Positions 8,658 to 16,730 of a stretch of 64,000 nt of DNA are shown piece after piece (positions within the stretch are counted from its first letter, which is position 1; every line of letters begins with the position of its first letter). This stretch comes from Gammaproteobacteria bacterium (GTDB lineage: Bacteria; Pseudomonadota; Gammaproteobacteria; Pseudomonadales; Azotimanducaceae), in contig NYVG01000029.1 in assembly GCA_002684495.1 (NCBI GenBank), positions 120,761-184,760 of the forward strand, given 5' to 3'. A model generated the notes under the pieces. That model ran no database searches, was not told the DNA's origin, and saw nothing but the letters and a program-made list of their open reading frames with translations. The position numbers and the translations under genes were made by a program.

Positions 8658-8846
8658 ATGGCCGGGATTGTGATGACATTGGTTGGGAGTTTTCTACTCG
8701 CCGCTGTACTTTGGTTGATTATTGGCAGTCGTTTTCGGTTCGCGTCCGGGCGTTCCGGAAACGATTTGCTTAACATAGCGGCCTATTTTGGCGGTTGCCT
8801 ACCTATCGCATTTGTAATTATTTTCTTTGGTATCGGTGGTAGTTAA
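8658..8846 (+). CDS. small two-helix membrane protein, unknown
   Basis: A 62-residue hydrophobic protein with two probable membrane segments, about residues 3-23 and 40-59, joined by a short basic loop (SRFRFASGRSG). It has no recognisable family. It lies 22 bases after the SDR and 4 bases before the methyltransferase gene, which suggests shared transcription. Confidence 0.6.
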   Translation: MAGIVMTLVGSFLLAAVLWLIIGSRFRFASGRSGNDLLNIAAYFGGCLPIAFVIIFFGIGGS

Positions 8847-8850
8847 CAGC

Positions 8851-9471
8851 ATGATGCAATTGCCCCTTGATCCCGAACAAGTGAAAGGATTCCTGCACCC
8901 TGACGAAGGCGCGTGTCTATATCAGTTGGCACGCACCTCTTCGGTGTTGGGGCCATCATTGGAAGTCGGTAGTTATTGCGGCAAGTCGACGTTGTACTTA
9001 GGTACGGGTGTACGCGATGGCGGTGGCTTGTTGTATGCGTTGGATCATCATCGTGGTTCAGAAGAACATCAGCTGGGTGAGGAATATCATGACGCTGAGT
9101 TGTATGACATGCAGCTTCAGCAAGTGGATTCATTGCCGACGTTTCGCCGCACTCTCGCGTTAGCACAGCTTGAGTCGACGGTATTACCTATTGTGGCTAA
9201 AAGCGCTCAGGCTGGGCGCTATTGGCAAACCCCGCTCGCGCTGGTATTCATCGACGGCGGTCACAGCTTCGAGGCTGCGCTTACGGATTACCGTACTTGG
9301 GTGCCACATATCTTACCGGGCGGCTATCTGGCTATTCATGACATTTTTCCTGATCCGGCCGATGGCGGTCAGGCACCTTATGAAATTTATAAGTTGGCTA
9401 TGGCTTCGGGATTATTTGAGGCCGTTGAAATGCGTCGAACTTTAGGGGTGCTAAGGCGTATTGCACACTGA
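8851..9471 (+). CDS. class I SAM-dependent methyltransferase
   Basis: A 206-residue protein of the Methyltransf_24 type. LEVGSYCGKST is the SAM-binding motif I, LDHHRG follows the second strand, and VFIDGGHS is the motif IV region; HDIFPDPADGG lies after strand 5. The start is ATG 8851 (or 8854), 4 bases after the membrane-protein stop. Proteins of this group methylate sugars or small molecules; target unknown. Its last 21 bases overlap the convergent toroid gene, whose cassette also contains a methyltransferase and a glycosyltransferase. Confidence 0.75.
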   Translation: MMQLPLDPEQVKGFLHPDEGACLYQLARTSSVLGPSLEVGSYCGKSTLYLGTGVRDGGGLLYALDHHRGSEEHQLGEEYHDAELYDMQLQQVDSLPTFRRTLALAQLESTVLPIVAKSAQAGRYWQTPLALVFIDGGHSFEAALTDYRTWVPHILPGGYLAIHDIFPDPADGGQAPYEIYKLAMASGLFEAVEMRRTLGVLRRIAH

Positions 9472-10482
9472 GGTAAATAACTTTGAACCTGGAGTGAAAT
9501 GGTGCAACGCGTCTGCTGCTAAAAGCACAGCCGCTGCGGTCCAGGTCGGGCGCTCATCGGGCCAGTAAATTCCCTCACTAAACACATAGCCGGTCCACCA
9601 GCTGCCATCGGCTAACTGGTGTTGCGCGATGTCATCAAAGACCTGACGGGCGTGATTAGGTAAGTCTGCCGCAACACATGCCATGACCAGCTCGCAGCTC
9701 TCAGCGACCGTGACCCAAGGCTGATCAGCGACACAGCGGCAGCCAAAACCGCGTTTTACAAAAGTATCCCAGCGTTTTAGTAATCTCTGCTGTGCCGCGT
9801 CTTTTGTTACAACGCCACCAATTACTGGGTAAAACCAATCCATTGAGTAGCGGGCTTTACTTGCCCAAGTGCGATCGAATAATTCTGGGTGGTTGCGGAT
9901 CGCATTGCCCAAACGCTGGCGTGCGGTGCGCCATGTGCTGCGGGCTTCGTTCAACTCGGCAGCTATGTTCAGGGCGCATTCCAAAGATTTATAAATCGAG
10001 CTGCAGCCGGTGATCAGGGCGTCTTTATTCGCGCCCTTATGTTTGTCTACGGCCCAGTATATTTCGCCGCTATCAGCTTGTTGGGCAAGCACGAACTCAA
10101 TGGCTCGATCGACCATGGGCCAGAATTTTCTGAGCACATCGCGCTGCCCGGTAATTAGAAAATAATGCCAGAGGCCGGTGGCGACATAGGCAACGAAATT
10201 AGTTTCCGCGCGACTGTCGTCGGCTACGCCCTGGTCATTGTAGGCTGCATACCATGCACCATCCGAACGCTGTCGTTCGGCAAGCCACTGTAGGCCTGCT
10301 ACGGCTCCGCTCCAGTGACCATGCACAGTTAAGCCCATCAGAGCTTCGATATGGTCCCAGGGGTCGGTGATGCCGCCATCAAACCAAGGAATGGCGCCAT
10401 TGGGCCGTTGCAGCTTAGCGATATAGTCGGCAGTGGCGTGCAGTTGTGGAAACCCACTGAGCGCTGAATGTTCTGCGGCCAT
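9451..10482 (-). CDS. alpha/alpha-toroid protein (prenyltransferase/squalene-cyclase-like or glycoside-processing)
   Basis: A 343-residue helical protein with repeated W/G-rich units: RPNGAIPWFDGG, LAERQRSDGAWYAAY, LADGSWWTGY. This is the pattern of alpha/alpha barrels in squalene cyclases, protein prenyltransferases and some glycosidases. The DxDD motif of terpene cyclases is not seen. The absence of a signal peptide indicates a cytosolic enzyme. It is the last gene of a three-gene cassette, 5 bases after the methyltransferase. Action on a glycosylated lipid or saccharide is inference from context; the fold assignment is by repeat pattern only. Confidence 0.65.
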   Translation of the reverse strand: MAAEHSALSGFPQLHATADYIAKLQRPNGAIPWFDGGITDPWDHIEALMGLTVHGHWSGAVAGLQWLAERQRSDGAWYAAYNDQGVADDSRAETNFVAYVATGLWHYFLITGQRDVLRKFWPMVDRAIEFVLAQQADSGEIYWAVDKHKGANKDALITGCSSIYKSLECALNIAAELNEARSTWRTARQRLGNAIRNHPELFDRTWASKARYSMDWFYPVIGGVVTKDAAQQRLLKRWDTFVKRGFGCRCVADQPWVTVAESCELVMACVAADLPNHARQVFDDIAQHQLADGSWWTGYVFSEGIYWPDERPTWTAAAVLLAADALHHFTPGSKLFTSVCNTP

Positions 10483-10487
10483 AACGA

Positions 10488-11201
10488 TTATTCGGCCTCA
10501 TTACGAAAATACATGACCACACTTTTGCCCATTACAGGGTTGAGTAAGCGGTCCAGGGTGCGTGTGATCCACGGTTTCTGCATTAGATCCCAAACCAACA
10601 GTCGGTGATATTGACTAACGATGGGTGTGCGCTCCCCCCGTTGCCAAAAGGCGCAGCGCAGCCACCAGTAGGGAACGTGTAAACTGTGGGCCCAGTGCCG
10701 TGACAAAAAGCGCATCTGTAAGTTCGTAATTGCACCCCTAAGTTCAGACGTTCTAAATATGCGCAAATGGCCGCCAGGCATTTCGTGATAGGCGCTGCTA
10801 AGCATCCAGCATACCCACTCGGGAAAGTACCGGGGCACGCTCACGGCGAACAGTCCGCCAGGTTTGAGTACCCGTTTAATCTCCTTCAGCACGCCGTGGT
10901 AGTCGACAATGTGTTCGAGTACCTCGGAGCAGATAACTTGATCAAAGCTATTATCTGCAAAAGGAAGGTGGAGCCCGGATGCTCGTACAAAATCGCAGCG
11001 GCTTGACTCTTTGAGGTCGAAATCCTCAAGGCGTTGTCTCGCGGTAATAAGATCATCGTGGCTAAGGTCTAAACCGACAACACGAATATCAGCCTGCAAG
11101 CGTGCGCTAATACTATGCCGACCCTCACCGCAGCCGAGATCTAGGACAGAATCTCCGGGGCGAAAGTTCAGGCGCTCAAAGTCGATGGTTTCTAGGCTCA
11201 A
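10488..11201 (-). CDS. class I SAM-dependent methyltransferase
   Basis: A 237-residue Methyltransf_11-type enzyme. SAM motif I is VLDLGCGEGRHS (about 19-30), the acidic strand-2 end is VGLDLS, and DQVICSEVLEHI followed by VLKPGGLFAVSVPRYF marks motifs IV and VI. The C-terminal half is rich in W, R and H and may bind substrate or membrane. It begins 4 bases after the glycosyltransferase stop and ends 5 bases before the toroid gene, so the three are almost surely one transcript. Substrate is unknown. Confidence 0.82.
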   Translation of the reverse strand: MSLETIDFERLNFRPGDSVLDLGCGEGRHSISARLQADIRVVGLDLSHDDLITARQRLEDFDLKESSRCDFVRASGLHLPFADNSFDQVICSEVLEHIVDYHGVLKEIKRVLKPGGLFAVSVPRYFPEWVCWMLSSAYHEMPGGHLRIFRTSELRGAITNLQMRFLSRHWAHSLHVPYWWLRCAFWQRGERTPIVSQYHRLLVWDLMQKPWITRTLDRLLNPVMGKSVVMYFRNEAE

Positions 11202-11205
11202 AGTG

Positions 11206-12495
11206 CTATCTCGAGGCTTGGCGAATGTCGTGGTAATAATCGGTGAGTTGCACCGCCACCTTATCCCAATTAAAACTTTGCAAAATGCGCTGGCGGCCCT
11301 CTTGTGCTAATCGGTCGCGCAGCTCTGGGTTGACCAAGAGTTTGCGAATTCCCGCAGCGAGAGCTTGAGCATCTTTGCAGGGGACTATGATACCTGCATC
11401 GCCCACGACTTCGGGTAAGGCACCCCCGGAAGTTGATACCACGGCGACCTCGCATGCCATGGCCTCTGCTGCAGGAAAACCAAATCCTTCATATTCTGAA
11501 GGCACCACGGCGATGCTGGCGCGGGCATAGAGATCAGCGATGGCATCTGCCTCGATGCCGTGATGAAACTCAATACGTGATTTTAGCCCTGTAGCTTCAA
11601 GCCGCTGATCAGTTGGTCCGCCTGGATTAGGCGTGCCAATAAAGATCAGGCGCAGATCCGGAAATTCGGCAGACAGTAGCGCCATCGCCTCAATAAGGTA
11701 GCGTGTGCCTTTGAGTGGCTGGTCAGCGCTGGCTGTGGAAATCAGTTGCATTGGCTGCCGTTGCACATTTGCGCGTGGCGCGAATGTCTTGCTGTCGACG
11801 CCATTGTATACAACGGTAAGTCGCTCAGTATCGACGCCGAAGTCGCTGCTGATGTCGCGTTTGGAATTTTCGCTAACGGTCACGATATTTTTAAGTCGTT
11901 TGGCCACCCGGATCTGCATGCGCAAAAACAGATGCCAGCGTTTGATCAATAAACGCATACCCCAGTTATCTTCGTGAGCCAGAGCAATGGCGCGGTCGTG
12001 GGTGATCGGGTGGTGGATCGTTGCAACTACAGGGATGTTTTGCCGCTGTAGGGTCAGCAATGCGGGTGCCAGGCACTGGTTGTCATGAATGATGTCGTAG
12101 CACTTGTTGGACTGCCGCAAATACCTCAGCAGTCTTCTACCGAAGGTATAGGGTTCGGGAAAGCCGCCAGAGTTAAATGACAGCCATTCAAAGAGGTCTG
12201 TGACGCTCAGTAGATGTCGCCACTGCAGTGCGCGGAAGGGTTTGGCTGCGGCAAATAAATTCAGTCCGGGTAGTTTTATCAGATTAATGCCAGCGTCGAG
12301 TTCTGGGTACGGCTCGCCGGAGATAACGTCAACGCTGTGGCCTGCGTCGGCCAGGGCTTTGGCCAAATGTTTAAGGTAAATCCCTTGGCCGCCACTATAT
12401 GGATTGCTGCGGTAACCGAGCAGGGCAATGTTCAGAGAGCGACTCATCGTGCAGCTGGTGGCCGGTTGATCTGGCGCTTCGTCGCACGACGGCAT
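11206..12495 (-). CDS. glycosyltransferase family 4 protein
   Basis: A 429-residue GT-B retaining glycosyltransferase. The N-terminal domain has NPYSGGQGIYLKHLAKAL, the usual donor/acceptor loop; the C-terminal domain has the GT4 signature EGFGFPAAEAMACE. I start at ATG 12495, preceded by AAGGAA at a good distance; a TTG at 12531 and an ATG at 12447 are alternatives. It heads a three-gene minus-strand cassette with a methyltransferase and an alpha/alpha-toroid protein. No O-antigen, capsule or polymerase genes are near, so the product may be a small glycoside or glycolipid. Confidence 0.82.
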   Translation of the reverse strand: MPSCDEAPDQPATSCTMSRSLNIALLGYRSNPYSGGQGIYLKHLAKALADAGHSVDVISGEPYPELDAGINLIKLPGLNLFAAAKPFRALQWRHLLSVTDLFEWLSFNSGGFPEPYTFGRRLLRYLRQSNKCYDIIHDNQCLAPALLTLQRQNIPVVATIHHPITHDRAIALAHEDNWGMRLLIKRWHLFLRMQIRVAKRLKNIVTVSENSKRDISSDFGVDTERLTVVYNGVDSKTFAPRANVQRQPMQLISTASADQPLKGTRYLIEAMALLSAEFPDLRLIFIGTPNPGGPTDQRLEATGLKSRIEFHHGIEADAIADLYARASIAVVPSEYEGFGFPAAEAMACEVAVVSTSGGALPEVVGDAGIIVPCKDAQALAAGIRKLLVNPELRDRLAQEGRQRILQSFNWDKVAVQLTDYYHDIRQASR

Positions 12496-12639
12496 TGTGG
12501 GTTCCTTTTCGTTTGTTGATGCAAATTTCAAAGGGCGGTTATCATAAAGGACTTAAGTCGCTAGGCATAGCCTCGGCAGTCTGTGAGCTTAATGTGCAGC
12601 CTCGGTGACCCAGAGGCAGAATGACAGCTTGCTCCAATA

Positions 12640-12658
12640 TGAATAAACTGCATATTCA
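12640..12658. promoter_or_regulatory. candidate LysR/MetR-type operator
   Basis: TGAATA and TATTCA form a perfect 6-base inverted repeat with a 7-base spacer, 25 bases upstream of metR and in the gap between divergent genes. It resembles the interrupted dyads of LysR-type regulators. The spacing differs from the E. coli MetR site TGAA-N5-TTCA, so autoregulation by MetR is only a suggestion. Confidence 0.4.
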
Positions 12659-12683
12659 AAGCTGCGGAAAATGAAAACTAGTC

Positions 12684-13628
12684 ATGTCCCAAATTGAGCT
12701 CAGACACCTGCGCACCCTAGTGGCTCTCCGCGACAGCGGTAGTCTGGTAGAAGCTGCGGAGCGGGTGCATCTCACTCAATCAGCGCTTTCTCATCAGATG
12801 AAGGAGTTAGAAACGCGTATTGGGTGTGCACTGTTTGTGCGTAAGACGCGTCCTGTTCGTTTTACCAGTGCAGGCACACGCCTATTGGCCCTGGCAGATC
12901 AGACGTTGCCGTTGGTGCACAGCACCGAGTTGGATTTGCAGCGCCTAGCCGGCGGAGAATCTGGGCGCATTTATATGGCCATTGAATGCCATAGTTGTTT
13001 TGAGTGGCTGTTGCCAGCGATTGATGCTTATCGCAATGAATGGGCTGATGTTGAGCTGGACATTGCCAGTGGATTTCACTTTGCGCCGCTGCCCGCTCTT
13101 GCGCGGGGTGATTTGGATCTGGTGATTACTGCTGACCCAGTGGATGAGCCGGGTATCCATTATTTTCCTTTGTTCAGTTATGAGGCCAAGCTCGCTGTGG
13201 CCAAAGACCATGAGTTGGTTGCTAAGGAATGGGCCGAGCCTGAGGACTTAGTGGGAGAAACGATTATTAGCTATCCCGTTGATCGGGATCGTCTCGATCT
13301 GTTCACAAGTTTTCTGGATCCGGCTGCCGTCGAGCCCGGACAGATTCGGCATGCCGAACTCACAACTATGATCGTGCAGTTAGTTGCCAGCGGCCGCGGC
13401 GTTGCTTGTTTGCCGAACTGGGCTCTGCACGAATACCTGCAAAACGATTATTTGTCGGTGCGCTCGCTTGGTGAGGAGGGCGTATGGCCGACACTTTATG
13501 GCGCGGTGCGGGCAGATCAGGCGGATGCGCCGTTCATGCTGGGATTTGTTGATGTTGCGAAGGACGTATGCTTCAAGAATCTGAAAGGAATTGTTACTGC
13601 TGAATTAGAACCGCTGAAGTTTCGTTGA
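12684..13628 (+). CDS. metR: LysR family regulator MetR (homocysteine-responsive)
   Basis: A 314-residue LysR-type regulator. The N-terminal helix-turn-helix spans about 1-60 (LTQSALSHQMKELE, FVRKTRPVRFT), and the effector domain carries AIECHSCFEWLLPA and YPVDRDRLD, which match the MetR subgroup closely as I recall it. MetR activates methionine biosynthesis genes with homocysteine as co-inducer. No met gene is adjacent, so it would act elsewhere in the genome. It is divergent from the GT4 cassette across a 188-base gap containing a dyad. Confidence 0.82.
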   Translation: MSQIELRHLRTLVALRDSGSLVEAAERVHLTQSALSHQMKELETRIGCALFVRKTRPVRFTSAGTRLLALADQTLPLVHSTELDLQRLAGGESGRIYMAIECHSCFEWLLPAIDAYRNEWADVELDIASGFHFAPLPALARGDLDLVITADPVDEPGIHYFPLFSYEAKLAVAKDHELVAKEWAEPEDLVGETIISYPVDRDRLDLFTSFLDPAAVEPGQIRHAELTTMIVQLVASGRGVACLPNWALHEYLQNDYLSVRSLGEEGVWPTLYGAVRADQADAPFMLGFVDVAKDVCFKNLKGIVTAELEPLKFR

Positions 13629-13646
13629 GGCTCTGTGGTTGTTAAT

Positions 13647-14219
13647 TTAAGGCACTAATACTTCTTCTAGCCACTCAGCGCCTGTCAGGGTATAGCGCCG
13701 CCGGTCATGTAAGCCGCTCAATTCATTTAGATCAAGCCGTTCCAGCATTGTGGGTTTAATCAGTAAGCCGCATGCGCTGGTGGGTGCGGTAATTGGGTCG
13801 GGCAAAGACAAATTGTTTAGGCCTTGCTCAAGTTCTGCGCGGCTACCGATGGTTGTGCTCTGAGGTTGCTGTAAGTCGTAAAACCAATCCATACGCTTTG
13901 GCGTGTCTGGGCGATATTGCCAACTCGCCGCGACCACCGCAGGGTCAATGGGTTGGGTGGTGAAGCGCATGCGGTATTGAATTTCTATACTGGGCCAATA
14001 GGTGTTGATCGATCCACCGTGGGGCAGTTGTTGCCACTTAGGACTGCTGGCGTGCATGAATAGCGCCAGATCCTCTTCGACCTGTCGCAATATCAAGGTT
14101 CGGGCCTCAGGATGGCCGTGCTCATTTACAGTCGCCAGCACACAAACTGCCGCCATCGGATCACCAGCTTCCCGAGCACGAGTTCGATCAGCCTGAAATT
14201 GTTCTACCGGCGACATCAT
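13647..14219 (-). CDS. pyridoxamine 5'-phosphate oxidase-like FMN protein
   Basis: A 190-residue split-barrel flavoprotein of the PNPOx family. TLILRQVEEDLALFMHASSPKW-like strands and the C-terminal LERLDLNELSGLHDRRRYTL match the PdxH C-terminal dimerisation region. PdxH itself is about 218 residues and more strongly conserved around its FMN site, so this may be a PdxH paralogue with another substrate. It converges with metR, with a gap of 18 bases. Confidence 0.7.
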   Translation of the reverse strand: MMSPVEQFQADRTRAREAGDPMAAVCVLATVNEHGHPEARTLILRQVEEDLALFMHASSPKWQQLPHGGSINTYWPSIEIQYRMRFTTQPIDPAVVAASWQYRPDTPKRMDWFYDLQQPQSTTIGSRAELEQGLNNLSLPDPITAPTSACGLLIKPTMLERLDLNELSGLHDRRRYTLTGAEWLEEVLVP

Positions 14220-14308
14220 GCGCTTAAAGCAGCGTACCGGTTGCTGCGGATTCGCCCTATCCGGCGATATACAAGAGCGCAGTTTTGCCTATCGCTAACA
14301 GTCATCGC

Positions 14309-14479
14309 TTAGTCTGTCCCAGATTCGTCAGCGACGACCGCAGGGCTCTGACTCTTACGGATGTCTGCAACGTCGCGTTGGATTTCGCTGAGGCGAAACA
14401 ATACATCCGGTAGTTGATCACTAATGCGCCACAGCAGATACGCGATGACAACCAAAATAACGAAGGATAGAAAGCCCAT
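14309..14479 (-). CDS. 56-residue single-pass membrane peptide
   Basis: A short frame from ATG 14479 to TAA 14309. The N-terminus GFLSFVILVVIAYLLW is a clear membrane helix, followed by an amphipathic, possibly coiled-coil stretch (LFRLSEIQRDVADIRK) and an acidic end. GGAG lies 8 bases upstream of the ATG, which supports translation. It has no family I can name; the layout resembles small inner-membrane accessory proteins. It lies between the VOC gene and the PdxH-like gene on the same strand. Confidence 0.6.
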   Translation of the reverse strand: MGFLSFVILVVIAYLLWRISDQLPDVLFRLSEIQRDVADIRKSQSPAVVADESGTD

Positions 14480-14563
14480 TTAAGTTGCTCCAGTTTGAGA
14501 ATGGCTAAAGTATACCCGCTGCCTAGTGGCGTCCAGTTCTGGCGGTGTTACAGGAACAATGAA

Positions 14564-15229
14564 TCAAGCTAATGAACCTGTAATGGATTTGCGTTGGCTG
14601 ATCTCAATCCAGTTACCGTCGGGGTCGCGCACAAAAGAGATGTAGGCCACGTCGCCCAAGCGTACCGGTGCCATGCCTTCAGTACCGCCATTAGTTACAA
14701 TGGCATGATGCTCGCCGACTACATCGGCGACCTGAAAGGTCATATATCGTAACCCGGTCGCTTTTTGTGGAACGTCGCCAAGAGTGCCCGTTTGCAAAAC
14801 GATCTCAGAGGCACCGACCAAAAAAGCGCCTTGGTCATTGCGCTCGAGGCCGAGCGTGGTCGCGTAGAATCGTTCGCTGACTGCGTAATCGTTTACCTGC
14901 AAAGTGAGTCGAAGATTCGGTGCTAGTTCATGCTGTGGATGCAGCTCAAGCTTGTTGCCGTCCGGATCGAGTAGCAGTTGTGGCCCAGCGACCAGATTAT
15001 GAAATAACGCCAGTTGCGCTAACCCTGATGGGCCGGTGGGCAGTGGCGTGCGACTGTGATTGATCTTTAGCACGCTGTCGCCAATGGCGTGCCGGTGCTG
15101 GTGTACGCCACCGCCAACCGGTAACAACTCAGAAAAACGTAGACCTGCTTGTTGTTGCCAGAAGGTCAACATAGGATCCAGATCATTGGTATAAAGGCCG
15201 ACGTCCAAGGCAGGTTTTACAAGTTGCAT
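14564..15229 (-). CDS. VOC family (glyoxalase/dioxygenase-fold) protein
   Basis: A 221-residue protein with two vicinal-oxygen-chelate modules. The first opens with ALDVGLYTNDLDPMLTFW; the second opens with LRLTLQVNDYAVSERFY and closes with FVRDPDGNWIEI, the typical metal-side end strand. His and Glu ligands (LELHPQ, IEI) could bind a metal. The start is ATG 15229, with GGAG 6 bases upstream; in-frame ATG 15241 is an alternative. It is divergent from the rRNA methyltransferase gene with 32 bases between. Substrate cannot be predicted. Confidence 0.78.
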   Translation of the reverse strand: MQLVKPALDVGLYTNDLDPMLTFWQQQAGLRFSELLPVGGGVHQHRHAIGDSVLKINHSRTPLPTGPSGLAQLALFHNLVAGPQLLLDPDGNKLELHPQHELAPNLRLTLQVNDYAVSERFYATTLGLERNDQGAFLVGASEIVLQTGTLGDVPQKATGLRYMTFQVADVVGEHHAIVTNGGTEGMAPVRLGDVAYISFVRDPDGNWIEISQRKSITGSLA

Positions 15230-15261
15230 CGTATTCTCCATCAATCCCAACACAGCCTAGC

Positions 15262-16248
15262 ATGGCGCTAACCCATAAAGTGCAACCGGCGCTGCACGCG
15301 TCGGTTGCTCAAGCCATGCATAATAACGTGCCGGCTGGCCTAGCCGACCGCGAGGTATTCTGTTTGCGCCTGCAAGAAGTTTATGGCCCCGCAATAGCCA
15401 GCGAAATACTGGATGCTATGGGTACGAACCAATATCGCTGTTACTGGCTGAATCCCCTGCAGCCTTCGTCGCTACGTGCCGAGGATTTGGGTGGCGAGCC
15501 AGTTGTGAATCTTGCAGAGGTCTATCAGGTTCCTGTGGATGCTCCCATTACTCAACATCCTGCGGCCGCGGACGGGAGGATCTACATACAGAATCCGTCC
15601 AGTTATTTTGCGGTAGCAACCCTTGCGCCAATGCCTGATGAGGAAGTTTTGGATTTGGCGGCAGCACCGGGTGGTAAGACTTTGGCTATGGCCGCGCGAA
15701 TGCAGAATACTGGTCGTATCGCTGCCGTGGAGCCTATCCGCGGCCGCTTTCATCGTATGCAGGCGAACTTACAGCGCTGCGGGGTGAATAACGTTCAATA
15801 TTATCAGCGCGACGGTCGTAGCGTTGGTCGAGTAGTGCCGGAACGTTTTGACCGCGTACTGCTCGATGCGCCCTGTTCATCAGAATCGCGGATGCGTTGG
15901 CAGGATCACCAAAGCTTTGGACACTGGAGTTTGCGCAAGGTCAGGGAGACCCAGCGCAAGCAAAAGAGCTTGCTGCGTTCTGCCTACGCCGCACTGAAGC
16001 CGGGTGGGGAAATGGTGTATTGCACCTGCAGTTTTGCGCCTGAGGAGAATGAATTGGTGGTGAACGCATTGCTCCGGAAGAGCGACGCAATATTGCTACC
16101 GATCGCAAATGCGCCAGAAAATTCACAGTCCGGTTTGACCCAATGGATGGGTAAAGATCTGGATTCTCAACTCAGTCACAGTCTGCGCATTACGCCAAAG
16201 GGGCCCTGGGATGGATTTTATTTGGCGCATATTGCCAAGCCTCAGTAA
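15262..16248 (+). CDS. RsmB/NOP-type RNA (cytosine-5) methyltransferase
   Basis: A 328-residue SAM-dependent m5C RNA methyltransferase. AAAPGGKTLAMAARM is the SAM-binding motif, LDAPCSSESRMRW contains the motif IV cysteine, and MVYCTCSFAPEENE holds the catalytic cysteine of motif VI. The pair of cysteines is the signature of the NSUN/RsmB/RsmF group. It lacks the long N-terminal NusB-like domain of RsmB and the C-terminal extension of RsmF, so the exact rRNA or tRNA target is uncertain. The last 7 bases overlap the convergent sixA-like gene. Confidence 0.85.
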   Translation: MALTHKVQPALHASVAQAMHNNVPAGLADREVFCLRLQEVYGPAIASEILDAMGTNQYRCYWLNPLQPSSLRAEDLGGEPVVNLAEVYQVPVDAPITQHPAAADGRIYIQNPSSYFAVATLAPMPDEEVLDLAAAPGGKTLAMAARMQNTGRIAAVEPIRGRFHRMQANLQRCGVNNVQYYQRDGRSVGRVVPERFDRVLLDAPCSSESRMRWQDHQSFGHWSLRKVRETQRKQKSLLRSAYAALKPGGEMVYCTCSFAPEENELVVNALLRKSDAILLPIANAPENSQSGLTQWMGKDLDSQLSHSLRITPKGPWDGFYLAHIAKPQ

Positions 16249-16730
16249 TCACCAGGCTGTAACTGCAGAGTTAAGTTTGCGCACTGTGGTCTGAGATCGA
16301 CCCATTCGGCAGTGGTCTCGAAACTGACCAAGCCTGCTGTGGGCAGTTCAATACGCGCTTGCTGATGGCTCAACAGGCCAGCCAGATAGCTGATGCCTGG
16401 GTTGTGACCGACCATAAAGACGTGAGCAATGTCTGGGGGTGTTTGTCTCAAGATGTCTAAGAGCTGATGTTCAGGCGCAAGGTATAGCTCTGGACTATCC
16501 ACACACGGGCAATTCCATACTCTTTTGAACGGTTCTGCGCTCGAATGAGTGCGCGTAGCAGGACTGGCGTAGATCCAATCGGCGCAGAGATTCAAATGTA
16601 AACATCGCTGGGATAATCGCCGGATATCATCCACGCCGCGAGCGCTTAACATCCGGCCGTAATCCTCTGCGCCCGGCGCTGCAGCTAGGGCATCGCCGTG
16701 GCGCAGAAGGGTGAGCGCCCGTGTGGCCAC
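16242..16730 (-). CDS. sixA: histidine phosphatase, SixA-like
   Basis: A 162-residue member of the histidine phosphatase superfamily. LLRHGDA holds the phosphohistidine nucleophile His11, and MVGHNPGISYL supplies the second catalytic His. The size matches SixA, which dephosphorylates phosphohistidine domains such as ArcB or NPr. It is the last gene of the long minus-strand run and its start overlaps the end of the LLM gene by one base. Confidence 0.72.
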   Translation of the reverse strand: MATRALTLLRHGDALAAAPGAEDYGRMLSARGVDDIRRLSQRCLHLNLCADWIYASPATRTHSSAEPFKRVWNCPCVDSPELYLAPEHQLLDILRQTPPDIAHVFMVGHNPGISYLAGLLSHQQARIELPTAGLVSFETTAEWVDLRPQCANLTLQLQPGDY

